Source: Anarhynchus alexandrinus
Lineage: Eukaryota; Chordata; Aves; Charadriiformes; Charadriidae
Direction of reading: 5' to 3'
DNA: 64,000 nt
Assembly: GCA_008711295.1 (NCBI GenBank)
Contig: VUYV01000080.1
Coordinates: 1,043,861-1,107,860, forward strand
Positions within the stretch are counted from its first letter, which is position 1; every line of letters starts with the position of its first letter. Under the pieces are notes generated by a model. The model worked only from the letters and a program-made list of their open reading frames with translations. It ran no database searches and was not told the origin of the DNA. This document shows positions 34,721 to 47,283 of this stretch, piece after piece. A program made the position numbers and the translations under genes.

Positions 34721-36483
34721 TTCTTTCATCCCTCTTCTTACTGTACCTCGTGTGATGCCTGTTTATTTTATTTAATTTTCCCCAACTGCCCTCCCTCCCT
34801 GCCTTAAGATTATGAGAGCTGAAAACATTTTTCCCTTTCATTCTGCTGCCCTGAGGTTCCTCCTGCTTGGTCACCGACGATCGTTCCCATGAGGGATTAC
34901 AGGCTCAACAGTCTCTGAGAGCTTTTCCTACTTTTAAGTTCTAGGGGACCAATTCTACCAGCTGTAACATCACTACATTGGCATTTCACCAGATGTGAAT
35001 GTGGCCTTTTGGTTTTATGCCCTCAGAATATACAACTGATTCCCGAGACGAACCTCTCCTGAAAAGAAGGGAGATGAACCCAAAGAAACCTAACATGAAG
35101 CAGTCAAAAATACTGTATGAAACAGTGGCTAGGAGATCCTTACCTGGATGTCCTGGGGTTGGCTTAGTAGGGCATGCACAAAAATGTACAAAAAGAACTA
35201 CTTAGTGTTTATTTGCATGTGCCTTGAGATCCTTCGCACTAAAGGCTGGTCCAGTTTAAGATAGTTGCTAACCTTTGCCAGATGTTGAAATCACAGCCAA
35301 GCCTCTGAGTGGTATCAGAGTGGAGCAGCCCCTGCCCCTTCCACCCAACCACACTGCACCAAAAAATACATTCAGTTTGCATCATTTTGCTCTCCTGGTC
35401 CATAGAGACGCTCTTTACAGAGCAAAATCTGTGCCTCCGTATCACATCTAATCAAGATTGCAAGACAGTCTGTGAGTAGTTTAGAAACCTAAGTCTGAAG
35501 CTGCAGAGAGGAAAAAGCTTAATATCTCCTTGGAAAGCAGTAGCATTTATATCTCTCCTGAAAATAGGAATTAGTCTGTGAAGTTGCTGAGGTAAAATTA
35601 ACAAAACTGATCAGTTTTGTATCCATGTCCCAAAGTCTCTTTGGTTCCTTGAAACTCTAATTTCTTATGCTTTGTCTTTCGAACTGAACTAGGATCAGGA
35701 ACATCTGTGTGCAGCTCTTGAGCAGTGCCTCTGAGACACCCATGACCAGGTGACAGGAGGGGGCTGGTCCCAGGCTGAGAGAGCAAACTTGCCAAAAGGA
35801 GCTGGGGAAAACCACATCACTCAGAGATCCCACTGGAAGCCTCGTAGATGGGCTTCACAGTAGGCGAGGAGACTTGAATCGTACTTGATTTTGCCCTTTC
35901 TGATTTCTTGGCTTTTTTTTTTTCAGATTGATAAAGCAAAAGAAAACAAAACAAGGAGGGGGAGAAAGTTCCTTTTCTGTTAAAAGGAATTTTTAAGAAG
36001 ATTTTTACCAAATGAGAATGAAAATAAATAAGGAATTTTATACTGACATTTTAAATTCCGTGTTAGCCATTTTTAAACACATGTAAAAATACAGAAAGGT
36101 AAATTAACTAATTTATTTTTAAATGAAGACCTATTTCCAAGGCAAATAATGGAAAATATTTATTTTCCAACCTATTGGAATGAAACGATTGGACGGGAAG
36201 GGGCTTTGGTATTATTATTGGGTGCTTTTTCCCTGCCTAAATGAACTGCTCAAGGGAAAAGGCATGAATTCATAAAATGTTTCGGTACTACTAAATCAGG
36301 AGGGGATTTTTCTTTTTTCTTTTTTTTCTTCTGGTATAAAAAGCATTAGATGAAAAATATCACCTAGCTCAGTTTTGGCACCGTGGCTGTCTAGTATTTG
36401 CTGGGTTTTGTACCTCGAGCGTTACCCACCATGTTTACCCACGTTGAGAGTCCAGAGGGGAAGTCAAAATCTCTCCTTGGCAA
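34721..36483. other. Non-coding stretch
   Basis: Unique AT-rich sequence, notably 35990-36190 with long A/T words and few G/C. T-runs lie near 35915-35924 and 36310-36330. No frame longer than 68 codons. Confidence 0.5.
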
Positions 36484-36696
36484 GTCCCTGCCCGGCCCCC
36501 CTGAAGACCAGGTTTGCTGTCGCCGGTACAGACCACGGGGCTGCACAGACGGCCGCCCGCACGTGGCCTCCTGCCCGCCGGGGCGCCGGCGGTGGCGCGG
36601 CAGAGCCGGCGCGTGGCCAGGCACACCGCAGCTGGGTGGTCAGCCCTGGGTGGGACTGGGAGTTCCCGGTGCTCACATCTGCGCCCAAGGCGGTGC
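36484..36696. promoter_or_regulatory. Short isolated CpG island
   Basis: In 36481-36660 I counted about 137 G/C of 180 (76%) and 19 CpG, an observed/expected near 0.7. The core 36541-36600 is 85% G/C. Flanks are AT-rich and CpG-poor. CpG islands in vertebrates mark promoters, enhancers or exons of GC-rich genes. Frames are open on both strands here (plus 36375-36827, 36398-36703, 36514-36744; minus 36391-36802 in three phases), which GC content alone explains. No peptide is recognisable. An unannotated promoter, a first exon or an orphan island are all possible. Confidence 0.6.
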
Positions 36697-37096
36697 TTTC
36701 TGAACAGTGTGGACACAAGCCCAGCCAAGGAACATCACTGGTAATTCCTCCCTCCAACCTACCAACTTTATTTTTTTCCCTAAGATATGCAAGATACGTC
36801 AAGGTTCGGCTTAGGAAGGGCTTTTAAGAGATCTTTACTGTTCAAGGCAGGCTGTGGTTTCATTATTTTTATTATTTTGGTAGAATGAGTAACAGGAATA
36901 ATAGTAGCTGAGGGTTGTTTCTCTTCATTGACTCTGTGTTAGGTTTGGAAGCCGTTCGACCAGGACAGTCAAAACACAGACAGGAAATAATCTGTGATAA
37001 TGTCCAACTGGGGTATCAATTACGGCTTTAGAGTTTCATGTTAAAGGAATATTGTCAGATCAAATTTAAACCAAAAGTTGTGGGTTGCGTTTTTGA
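36697..37096. other. Non-coding stretch downstream of the CpG island
   Basis: A pyrimidine-rich tract (about 36745-36780) and a small A/T triplet run at 36860-36880. No gene or repeat family seen. Confidence 0.5.
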
Positions 37097-37153
37097 AATA
37101 CATATATATACATATAGATATGTATACATATGAGAGAGGGAGAGAGAGAGAAA
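37097..37153. repeat. Compound TA/CA plus (GA)n microsatellite
   Basis: An alternating TATACATATAGATATG tract (37097-37131) runs directly into a pure purine GAGAGAGGGAGAGAGAGAGA tract (37132-37153). The junction of Z-prone and triplex-prone DNA is noteworthy, but it is typical of compound microsatellites. Confidence 0.9.
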
Positions 37154-40100
37154 TTGAGACGAGAAAAATTTCCAATTCTCTTTTCATTTCAATTAAAAAA
37201 TAAAAAAGAATTCTAAAGCAGTCTCCTCCCTGCCATGTGTGAGACTTGACTGCTGTCCTCGGCCTAGCCTGACCTTATGAGCTTACTGGGGTTTTTTAAC
37301 ATCCTCTCTTCGAAGACTGGTAGGTGAAGCGACTCTTTCCCCAGAGACTAGAGGAGACACAGGGTTAATCTGTCACGGTGGTCCCGTGGCAATCTCCAGA
37401 GCAGGAGTGGGCATGTGCCCACGCAGAGGCTTGGCAAGTGTATCTCTGACCAGGGTATGGTCCATCCAAGCACAGACATCGATGGAGCCTTTCCCCAATT
37501 CAGGGGGGCTGAAAGAGGTGTCCCACGATGAAAGCCATGGCAGGGGAACTGGAAGGTTGGCATTTCAACCCAGCCTTGCTCAGCATGGTCATGTCATGTG
37601 AATATGGGAGGAAGAGGATGCCGTAGCAACCTTTCTTTTGGCTAGGTACGGAGGAATAGGTGGGACTGCTGCTGATTCTGTTCAAAACCAGCTTCTTTCT
37701 GGATAGCTGCTGTCAAGTCTCAAAAAGATAAGATGGTAACGACCACTTAGTGTTACACCAAGAGCCACTGGGTGGTCCCCAGAAAACCATGAAAGATTCT
37801 TCCATGTTAGGATCACACAGTAAAAGGAACAACGTCATAGAGTATCACTTTCCTTCTCCCTCTCCCTTTTGTCACCCAGATCTGGCAGAAATAAATAGAA
37901 GGGAGATGTATTTACAAACAAGTTTGTGAAACCAAGCTCTGGCAAACACGTGAGAGTAAAATCCTGTGTCCAGTCCCGGAGCTGACACTTTAAAAAGAAA
38001 ACTTGGAGAAAGCTCAAAGAAGAGTTGCCAGAAAGATTTATAGCCTGGCAAACGTGCTTACCAGTGAGAGAGGAAAGGAGAGCAATTTGTGAGATGGCGT
38101 ATGGGCTAACAGGTTAACAAGTGATTAGGGGACTTATGGAGTGAAAAACTCATATATAAAATGGATCTTTGATCTAGCAGCCAGAGGCATGAGAGACTCT
38201 ATGGTCTGATCAGGCCTGAAGAAGCTTCACAAACACTTGGCAGGCGCAGAGGCCTAATGAGAGACTCTAAAGAGAGAAACTACATGTAAAGCCTTCCCGG
38301 TAGCTGCTAAATATGGCTAAGCATGAGCTCCTTGGCTCACAGAGAAGGGACCTGAGGCATTGTTCAAGTGAGGTCCTGTGCTGGCATGGTAGAAGTCTTT
38401 GGCCTCACGTAGTGATTTGCATGGGTTTGGGACCTTGCTAAAGGAAATGAGAGTCATCTTTCAGCTCCAGGGCGTTGATGTAGAGAAAGAAGTTACCGGG
38501 CTCAAGGTGAATGCTAGAACAAGAGAGGTTTTAAGCACATAGCCACATGTATAAGACAGTGATTTTCAAGTAGGAAAAAGCATTAAAATGAGCTTTTTCT
38601 GCTCTTTCTGCTCTCTGAGAGAGCTTTCATTAAGTGTACATGCCAACGTTTCATTAGATCTTGTTCTTTGTAAAGCACATGCTACAAAGGACCAGTAGCT
38701 ACCCCAGACTCATCTCACATATGTCCCTCAAGTTCTGGATAGGGACTTCCATCCTTAGGAAACCTTTAAGTCCAGCATGATTGCAAAGCTTGCTCAGCCT
38801 TTAAGAGGAATGTGTGAAATTCCAGGGGGATTCCAGAAAAGCTGACTCATGTGGAGCCGGGTTTTGACCCCAGGATTTGATTGTGCCTGAGGATAAGGGA
38901 AAGAATTCTTTATATTGTGGAAATACGGAGGAAAGCAAATTTCCAGGCTCCAGTAAAGCCTAGAGTTTGGTCTGAGATCTGTACGTTCTTCTCTATTCCT
39001 TCTTCTCACATGTAATGTTAAAATCTACGTTGGTCTCTGCAGACAAATCACCCAGTTTTTACATAGATGATGACCAAAACTAAGAACTGTGTTCCAGGAT
39101 CACAATGTAGGTGATTGGACCAAGATGTAGAGACTGGAGCCAGCTGGAGCATAAGGGCAGATGTCATCTATCCCATATTCTTCTCAGCCTAAGGGAACAA
39201 CCTCCCAAAGCTTTAACTGATGGATGCATTTGAAACCCTGACCTTGAGGCGAAGGTCCCTGTTCCATTGCCTTGCTGTGGAGCTTTCCTGTCCCCAGTGA
39301 GGAAGCTTTTTGTCTAAGCTCCCCCTCCTTTCTCTCATACTCCTGCTCTCCTCAAGCTCTCTTAGACAGTTCATGTTCCATGTGACTAGAAACCGGAATG
39401 ATTAAAAAGGGAGCCTCTGATTATAATAAAACAAAAAAGCCAGAGTTTGTTTTGTTTTCCCTGAAAGAGGATCCGGTGGTTGGCCATTCTTTAGAGACCT
39501 ACAATTTGGACAATTTGTCAGTGTGTTCAGGGCAGAGGAAAACATTTGACAATGGATTCAGGGACCATGACCATAGCATGGGACAGTGAGAGGATACACA
39601 GTTGACTGATCCCAACAGCCTTTCTCCGGAGCTCATAAACAGCCCCCAGTGATAATTAAGCAACAAGTATCAAAGACAGATTTTAAACTATTTTACCAAT
39701 TTTTCTCCTTAATCTTGGGTCAGGTGAAGCTTTATGCCAGGTCACTATGTATAGGTGCTCACAGTGTTTTCACACAACCTTAAGGACCATCCCAAACAAC
39801 CCACCTGCTGAACTGGGACATATCCCAGAACTGGGCAACAGAAGGTCCTGTGTTTAACCCCTTCCCCAGAGCCAGAGTGCCAGTAGGACAGGTTTCTTCT
39901 TTCCTAATTTAACAACTAAAAATCAGACTTCTAGCCTTAGCTGAGCACCTCTGGAAGCAATTCATCCTACCCAGAGTTACCTAAAGAAAATGAAACACCA
40001 CTTTCCACTGACTTGCTAAAAAAGGTGCCACCCAACTTTAGGTGGCTGAAGTGCAAATAATTCCACGTTATTGGGATGTATGCATCTACATACATAGATG

Positions 40101-41398
40101 TATGCATTACTGTGTGCATATGTTTACTCTAGGTACCAAGACAGAGGAGCTAAAATTGCCTAAAATATAAGTTTGATGATAAATATAATTACATTACACT
40201 TAGGAGAGCCTCTGGACAGTAGAGTTGTGACCTAAATTTCCAAGATAAACTACCCAAACTGGGGCCCTTATTTCCATGTCTAGACATCAGGTTCAAAAAT
40301 GCTGAGAACAGCTGCGTCTCACAGAGGTCAAGCAAAAAGAAGGTGAAGAGAGTAGGGTTGCTTATCACAAAGAAGAGGTGAAATAAAGTAATACTTTTAA
40401 AAAGTAGGGAAAAATCTAAGAGAGACAATCTGTCTCCCTTTCTGATGATAAGGGAAGGCTCAGCCAGGAGAACAGAAAAGTGACAAATTCCATCTTAATG
40501 AAAAGAAATGAATGTTTTGTTTTTGTGAGACAGTGGGACTCATTGCCACAGGAAGAGTGGGGTGCCGAGAGCCGAGGGTTTAAGCCATTGCCTAGTTATG
40601 AGCAGTTGGGAATTTTCCCAGTGCAGAGGCAGGAAAGGGCTGGACAGACCATCCAACAGCTCTCTGCTTTGGATCACGTGACCTCCCTTCTGAAACACTG
40701 CTGTTAATCATCACTGGGGATAACCTCATGTTCGAATGAACCAGGAGTTCCCTGTGTCACCCTGATTTCAGCAGGAAGCACGTACAAATGACCTGTCAGA
40801 CAGACACAGGGAGAAAAGCTCTGAAAGAGACTTTTAGATGCCCCTGTTTTGCCCACCATGTACTCACCACTTTTTTATTGTCAGGCACCAGATCCTAAAG
40901 CTGGGATCATGTTCCCAGAGTATGAAAGCAAGTAAAAAAGGGCAGTATCTCCTACAGGAAGGCATAAGGGTGGGAGACGAACCTGGCATCGACAGAAAAC
41001 TTGGTGTGGATTTTCAAGGAGCTCCAGAAATAGCAGACATGCTGTCATTGAAATGTAAGAGGAGGAGGGCAGAGCAAAAATATATAGGTTTTATGGGGGA
41101 TTTGGAAGATTAGAAGAACAAATAAGTAACACAATGGCTGGATATTGACTCAAAGAATACTTGAACTAGATTTGACTGGCAAACAGTCCCAGTCTCTATT
41201 TGCCAACTGCTTGGAATTGTTTGAGCAATGACCTTGAAAAACATACAGCAGATTCAGGGACGGGGAAGCCAGAAGGCCGCACCACACTGGTCTGATCCGA
41301 TCCTCTGCACAGCAGCGTCCCTCCAATGTCACCTAGTCTCAACTCTGCTAACTTTTTAAGCCAGCAAAAGTGGCTCAGCCAGTTTAAGATATTAAACT
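37154..41398. other. Non-coding stretch
   Basis: Unique sequence. A 'CATTGCCACAGGAAGAGTGG' word near 40550 could be a CR1 scrap on the plus strand but is too short. Degenerate TATGCATCTACATACAT words lie at 40078-40112. Frames reach 91 codons and are not recognisable. Confidence 0.4.
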
Positions 41399-41479
41399 GG
41401 TTTAAAGAATTAAGTCCTCCTAAATCTTGAAAGCAGTTTAGCAGATCATGCTGCTTTTAAGACACTAAATTCTTAAACC
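41399..41479. mobile_element. 81-bp imperfect palindrome, MITE-like
   Basis: GGTTTAAAGAATTAAG (41399-41414) pairs with CTAAATTCTTAAACC (41465-41479) in reverse complement with one mismatch and one gap. Nested inside, AAAGCAG (41430-41436) pairs with CTGCTTT (41451-41457) around nearly the same centre. TTAAG/TTTAAA words recur to 41550. A decayed non-autonomous DNA transposon is the best guess. No target duplication or family is recognised. Confidence 0.35.
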
Positions 41480-42625
41480 ACCTTAACTCTGATGGAAGAG
41501 CTGAGCTTAGTACACCAGAGACATGCCAACTTAAGAGTTTAAATTCTTAAGGCACTTTTCACATTATAAGCCAAATTCGGGATCAAGTGTAGTGCCCACA
41601 TTCTTGCCTGGTGTCAGTTCAGACGTTCAGCATCCAACTGCGTCACCACACATCAGGTTGAGACACTCAGGGCTGAATGCCTGTTTTAACTCATAGCCTG
41701 CTTTGCCAAATTGCTTGACTTGTCTTCCAAGAGCTGTTCCTATCAGTCAGTCTTAATCTATAAAGTTTATCTCTCTCTGCAGATGGTTTTGATGTGGTGT
41801 AAGAGTGCATTGGGTAAGGTTTTTTAAGTTCAACTCATGTAGAATTTTTCTTATGGTAAATAGAAATATAAGATCATATCCAGATCAGCTGTAAAACCCT
41901 AAGAGGCCTGACCCCAACATATTTTAAGAGAAGGCTTTTGCTAGGCTTTTGCAACTGGAGTAGCACGTATACAATTAGGTTTTAAAAATGGAAGGAGAGT
42001 TAGGAAATCAAGTTGATTCTTCAGCAAACACCAGTCCAGCAAATTCACCTTTCAGCAGAAAGTTTTATGACTGGTCACAGAGTACCTTTTCCCTGGATAT
42101 ACAGGGTCCATATTGACAGCCTCAGAGCTGATCTTTCTTGTGCAGGGGTGGTGACATGCGAAAGAACATAGAATCTAATTTTTCCCATAGAAATGGGCTC
42201 ACCTGGGGTAAGAAAACCTCCTGTGGTTTTGTGGGATATGATGACTCCTAAAACAGTAGCTAACTGTGGTAAAGAAAAAAATGTAATTTACCAAACAGGT
42301 GATATATAAGAACACTGAATGCACAAAAAGGCTTGTATTACATTTTGGAGGTCTCCATGTTGTCTAAAGCGAACGATTCGAGGAGGAAAGAGAGGGTCTC
42401 TCTGAAAGAGTGGTTCAGAGCAGAAGTGTACTCAGGGTATATTTAAATCGGGGCATGAAAAAGCATGCCCAGACAAGTCTGGACCATGCGGTTTGGAGAG
42501 AGATTTGTGTGTGCATTGCTCCTCACTGCAACTCCAGCGCCATCATTTCCATGGGAAGGAAACTAGGCATGCGGCCTAGAAGGGAGCCACAGTGTTCTCA
42601 GGATGGACCATCACGGAACAAGGAC
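41480..42625. other. Non-coding stretch
   Basis: TTTAAA/TTAAG-rich sequence to about 41560 may extend the palindromic element. The rest is unique with no recognisable frame. The 108-codon plus frame 42410-42736 runs through the hairpins described next and is not a gene. Confidence 0.45.
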
Positions 42626-42682
42626 CTCTGTGTGTACTCCTCACACAGAGTGCCCCAGAGTATCACACACACACTGTGTGTG
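42626..42682. repeat. Two adjacent hairpins with TG/CA arms
   Basis: CTCTGTGTG (42626-42634) pairs exactly with CACACAGAG (42642-42650) over a 7-base loop. Sixteen bases later CACACACA (42666-42673) pairs with TGTGTGTG (42675-42682) around one base. Both derive from CA/TG repeats in opposite orientation. They could fold in RNA if transcribed. No small-RNA family is recognised. Confidence 0.8.
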
Positions 42683-45300
42683 GTGTCAAGACCACCCTCT
42701 GGAAACGCCTCACTGTTAAAGGGTCTTTCAGCTTAAGATCAAATGAATCCTGATCTTCTCCAGGCTTGTAGTGAGCCCCTCAGACGATACACGTTGTGGT
42801 GATCTACAGAGTGGCTCAGCCCTAGACCATATTTTCAGCTTGTTCCTGATGCACTGGGGACAGTGGTGTAGAACTGACGATCTGTCTGTCCATTTCTTTG
42901 ACTCCTATACTTTGCAGATTTGTTTAAGAGGAAAGTTAAAGCAAGCCACAGTTAAAAGCAGCTTTGTTTTCTTGAGGTAACAGGTTTGCTCTGTACAAAC
43001 AGTATCTCTTATCTAATAGCCCTAGAAAGGCATGTAGCGTCAAGCTGATACTGTCTTCATGCTTGGCTTGTTTTTGCATTTCAGCCCTGAGATATGCAGG
43101 CAACCTGCCATCAGCTGTAAAACCACAAACCCCGATCTGTGATGGGGACTGATAAGAGAAAATATATGAAAACAGACTCCTTAGAGTTTGACTCCTTTCC
43201 AGGAGGCTCTGGACTGAGATCTGGCATTTGAAAGTGATTGTTCATGCATAAGAAGCAGCATTTTTTATGTTTCCTTTCTAAGGCTGCAGAAAGGCTAAAA
43301 GAAAAGTCAGTGAGTTGGGGGAAAATCAACATAATGTTATTGAGCTCCCATCATGACGTTAGAAAGTGCAACATCCAGTAGAACAATGGCTTTGACCTGT
43401 GCAGCCCCCTGTGCTCCCGGGAGCCTTCTCCCCACTTCAAAATGAGAGGAAACATCATGTCAGCGGGTTGACGTGATTCACAGGGACAGAAAACAGAGCA
43501 CAAAGCTGTCAGCTTCCACTCTGATGGGCTGTTTATCAGTCCATCTTTCCCTTGCTTGCTTAGTCTAAACAGCCACTTACTGACCCTAAACTTTGGAGTC
43601 TTCAAGTTTTCTCAGACTTTCTGCCCCCAATTAATACTTTGCTCATTGAATGTAGGAATTAGATAGCATCCCTTAAATGTAGGTGCTTGCCTGTGATGCT
43701 GTCTGTTTTGTAACATTTCAAGACCGACAGAAACCGCCCAGCGTACCCGTAGTACCCACGGTGGACACAGTGTAATGGTGTGGGTGCTCCAGGCCCAGGG
43801 CACAGCCCTACCTGCCTGCTTCCTTCATGTTGTTTGTCAAACTCTGCCCTTTGTCACAGGATTTCTGCCTAAAGACAGGACTGAGGTAATGGAAGAAGAA
43901 ATCCTCTGGGTTTGTCTGAGTCTGAAAGTAGAAACAGCAGCAACTGCTGCCACTGATGTGTGAAATCTGCTGCCCAGAAGGAAGTCTTTGTAGCTGTTAT
44001 TTAGCTTGCCTCCACCTCAAAACACCAGATACCCCTGCAACTTGAGCTAAGAGGGTATTTCACCACCTGCTTTCAGAGCAGGCCCCAAGAAACACTCCCA
44101 AGCTGTTGTGCTGCTACTCCAAGCAGGCAACACCACCCCCACACCCCTACTAAACGTTACCAGTCCTTGACTCAGTGCATTTCTTTTGGGGAGCAAGCCC
44201 CAGTCATGTGTTGGGAGCAGATCTTCCACCCTTGTTGAACTCATGGCATTAACCTATGCCCATACTTTGCCTTTCCAAGGTCCTTGGGAGCAGCACCCAG
44301 CTGCAAAGCAATTTAAATGGATGGGGAGCCAACAAGTACGCTAAATGGCTTATCTGATTCTCTGGGGAATCCATCTGGAGCCAAGAGCTTTTCCCCATCT
44401 GCATAAGAATGATTATTCTGCCTTCTCACCCTCATCCTCCATAAACTCTCCTAATCCCCTGCCCTTCCATCCAGACGAGGGCAGAGATTCTCTCTGGAGC
44501 AAAATAAGCTCGCTAAGAGAGAGTTTCGCCTTATTGGGAACACACCAGCCCCCGGTGTTCAGTTAAAGAGCCACCACCCAAATGAAACCTCCAAACAGAG
44601 CTCTTGCTCCCTCTCACCAGGTAAAGGAATTAACCAGAGTTTGCTTTGAGGATAATCCGGTTGCACAAAAATATTCAGAAGATTATCAAGATCCTGTGAC
44701 AACTGCACTCACCTGGCTCCGTTCTGGACCATCTTTTCCGCACACCCTGAAAGTTTGAATTCTTCAGTGCACACAGTTATCTTTTGATCAGTGCAGAGGA
44801 CTGACACCTTCTTCCTACCAAGTACTGTTTACAGGTGTTAAGGACATCTTCTTGACCTCCACTGCACTGGGGAGAAGGATATATTGGCATCCTGGCACAT
44901 GTGGCTCCTTTTGGTGGTTCTCTGTTGAACCTGTCCACCTGCAACAACTCTGAAGAAGGGAAATTGTAGGCAAGAGGACCCAGAGCTGGGGTGAGGAAAT
45001 CAGGGTTGAGGATAGCAGCAACGTACAGAGCTTAAAACCGCTTTTTTCTTTGTGGAACGTTTGTGGGAATGGCTGGAGCTGTCCAGTGCCAGCTGCAGGC
45101 CACTCTCCAGCAGGCCATGAGCAATGAAGAAGCCCAAGGAAGAGTCACAAGAAGAGAGCAAGCATGTACTGACACCTTCCCAGAACACCACACCAGGCCC
45201 CTGACATTTTGGGCTTGTGGACTTCCTGACGCACCTTTGGTGCCTTCGAACTGAGCAGCCTTTGATGGATTCAAAGACCAGTTGAAGAGATTATTTGAAG
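42683..45300. other. Non-coding stretch
   Basis: Unique sequence of average composition with frames of up to 84 codons, none recognisable. No clear repeat family or RNA gene. Confidence 0.45.
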
Positions 45301-45323
45301 AGATTTTTCTTGAAGAAAAATCT
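45301..45323. repeat. Perfect 23-bp palindrome, 11-base arms
   Basis: AGATTTTTCTT, central G, AAGAAAAATCT: the arms are exact reverse complements. It sits just upstream of the old CR1 fragment and next to repeated TTGAAGAGATT words (45281-45302), so it probably arose by local duplication and inversion. Strong cruciform or hairpin potential. Confidence 0.92.
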
Positions 45324-45344
45324 TTAGCGCAGAGCATCATGCAG

Positions 45345-45475
45345 CAAGGAATTCCACAGCTTAGCAACTTAATGTGAATAAATATCTTCTGTTGTTTGTT
45401 TTATACTTGCCTTTTAATCTTGTATGATGCTCTCCAATTTTTCCACCTTTTGAATAACTCCTCTTTTACTTGAGA
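45345..45475 (-). mobile_element. Ancient CR1 LINE fragment
   Basis: 'AAGGAATTCCACAGCTTAGC', 'TGTTGTTTGTTTTATACTTG', 'CCTTTTAATCTTGTATGATG' and 'CTCTCCAATTTTTCCACC' follow the reverse complement of the old CR1 3' region ('GAGTTCCACAGGTTAACTGT..TTTGTTTTAAACCTGC..CTATTAATTTCATT'). Both ends are eroded. It is of similar age to the copies at 17751 and 51575, well before the 7113 copy. Confidence 0.65.
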
Positions 45476-47283
45476 TGGTTGACCCAAACGGGTTACAGAA
45501 GCTGTTTTTAATTAGTTTATACAGAATGATAAGCTTTATTTGAATATGGAAGTTGCAAATAAAGACAAGATCTGGACTGATTTCCTTCTGAAAAGCCCAT
45601 GGTTGCCCAAACATACCTAATCGCTTACCTTCATCTAGCCCATATTTTTCTTATTATAATGATTTTTTGTCTCTGACTTATAAGACTTTATTTTTGTATC
45701 CTGGGGTAGCTAAATGAATTTGAAATGAATCTGGATTTCCTGCTGATCTCATTTAGTTTTGGTCTTCACCCTAGAATTGAAAACATCAATGCCAGGGTGT
45801 GTTAGAGGTACACTTCTGGAAAGGCAATTATCCTATAAATGCTCAGCTGTAACTTATATAATAATTATTTCTTCAACTGAAGTGCCTTTTGAAGTACTTT
45901 CCAAAAACTTACAATAGCCCTAACCCATAAGCATTTTGGTGGGGCAGGGAGACCAAATTCTACTCTCCATCTGAAACCGTTCTGCAGAAGCTGTGTCTGA
46001 AGTGCGCTGGCATTGGGTATAGCTGGATCTCTCACATTAGGTGTTTGGAAATCTGTCCGCAAAGACGTATGCCCTGCAATGTTTACTTTTCAAATATTAC
46101 TTGGAAATGATATGATGGATGACTGATCCTCTTTTTTTTTTTCATCCCCTCTTGGCTGAGGGTTTCCCTGGAACTTGAGACATGTCTCTGCTGAAAAAAT
46201 CACTCAATATTTACAAAGAACAAAAGACAGCAGAAGGTTATTCGCTGTGTCATGTAGTTTCACCTGAACCCCAGTGGTTTCAGGGTGTATGTGATCTACC
46301 AAACATCTTGTCCGAGTCTAAAGCAGACTGCTTGTAAAACCTAAACTAATTCTTGTGACGCCAGTTGTCTGCATTAGCTGGTTAAATAACTTCTCCCTAA
46401 TACAGCTGTTAGCAGAGGGGAGAAGGGTATGGGCTGAGAATCAGCGGACTGGGGGGTCAGTAATCTTTGGCGATTCAAGTAATCTTGGGAGCCTCTCTTC
46501 ATTTCCCTGAAGCCTTTCCTTTCTCTCCTTGTCTGAAGCCTCTTCGAGTCGGGGATTTGTTCTGCCTTGTTCCTCAGACAGCCCACGGCACAGGGACCCC
46601 TCAAGTGTCGTTGGGATCCATTGTAGGCACTGACTTAGTTTATAAATGGTATTTGGCTACAGCATATGGATGAATGACATTGGTGAAGAGCAGCCATCAG
46701 GGGGAGGCTGGGCTGCAGCATGAAGCTGAACAGCTGGAGCAAAGTAGAGAGAGTCTGGTGTTTTGAGAAAAGGCCTTTTAAAAGCCAGTATGTGCTCGGG
46801 ATTCAGAAAATAGTCACACAGGGGCAAATTCACCCTTGGCAAAACCCCATCCTGGGGTCACACTGGAGGTAAGCGTGCTTCCCTTCTATCAGAGGGATTT
46901 GCAAGCAGAAAGAATTTTAACAAGGTCTCCAGACGTGACTAAAGACCCTGTTTGTTTTAGATCAAACTCCCTCCACCCCAGAGCCCTGAGTATCTCTCTT
47001 GTTCATAAAATATCACAAGCTCGGATGTGTGTTTGTTTTCGGGGGTGAGTCCTTTCCCCCAGCTCAGCCTGGTTCACCTGTTAAAAGCTCATAAGAAATT
47101 GTATCTGTAGCATTCCTGTCCCCGAAACACTGGCGCGTGGTGAAAGCCAGCAAGCTGGATCTCCTCAGACTATGGGAAAATGCTGTCATTCAAACCTCCC
47201 TTCATCTGAACCACACTGACTCCTTTCCAGGGCAGGCACATGATACTGGGTTCTTAAAAAACTTTTTCAGAGGCTTTTTAAGA
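45476..47283. other. Non-coding stretch
   Basis: Unique sequence with a T-run at 46132-46142. A good donor-like GAGGTAAGC lies at 46868 without a convincing exon in front. Frames reach 77 codons and are not recognised. Confidence 0.45.

Noticed and set aside
40540..40590. Possible plus-strand CR1 scrap (CTCATTGCCACAGG)
   Set aside because: One short matching word without supporting neighbours.
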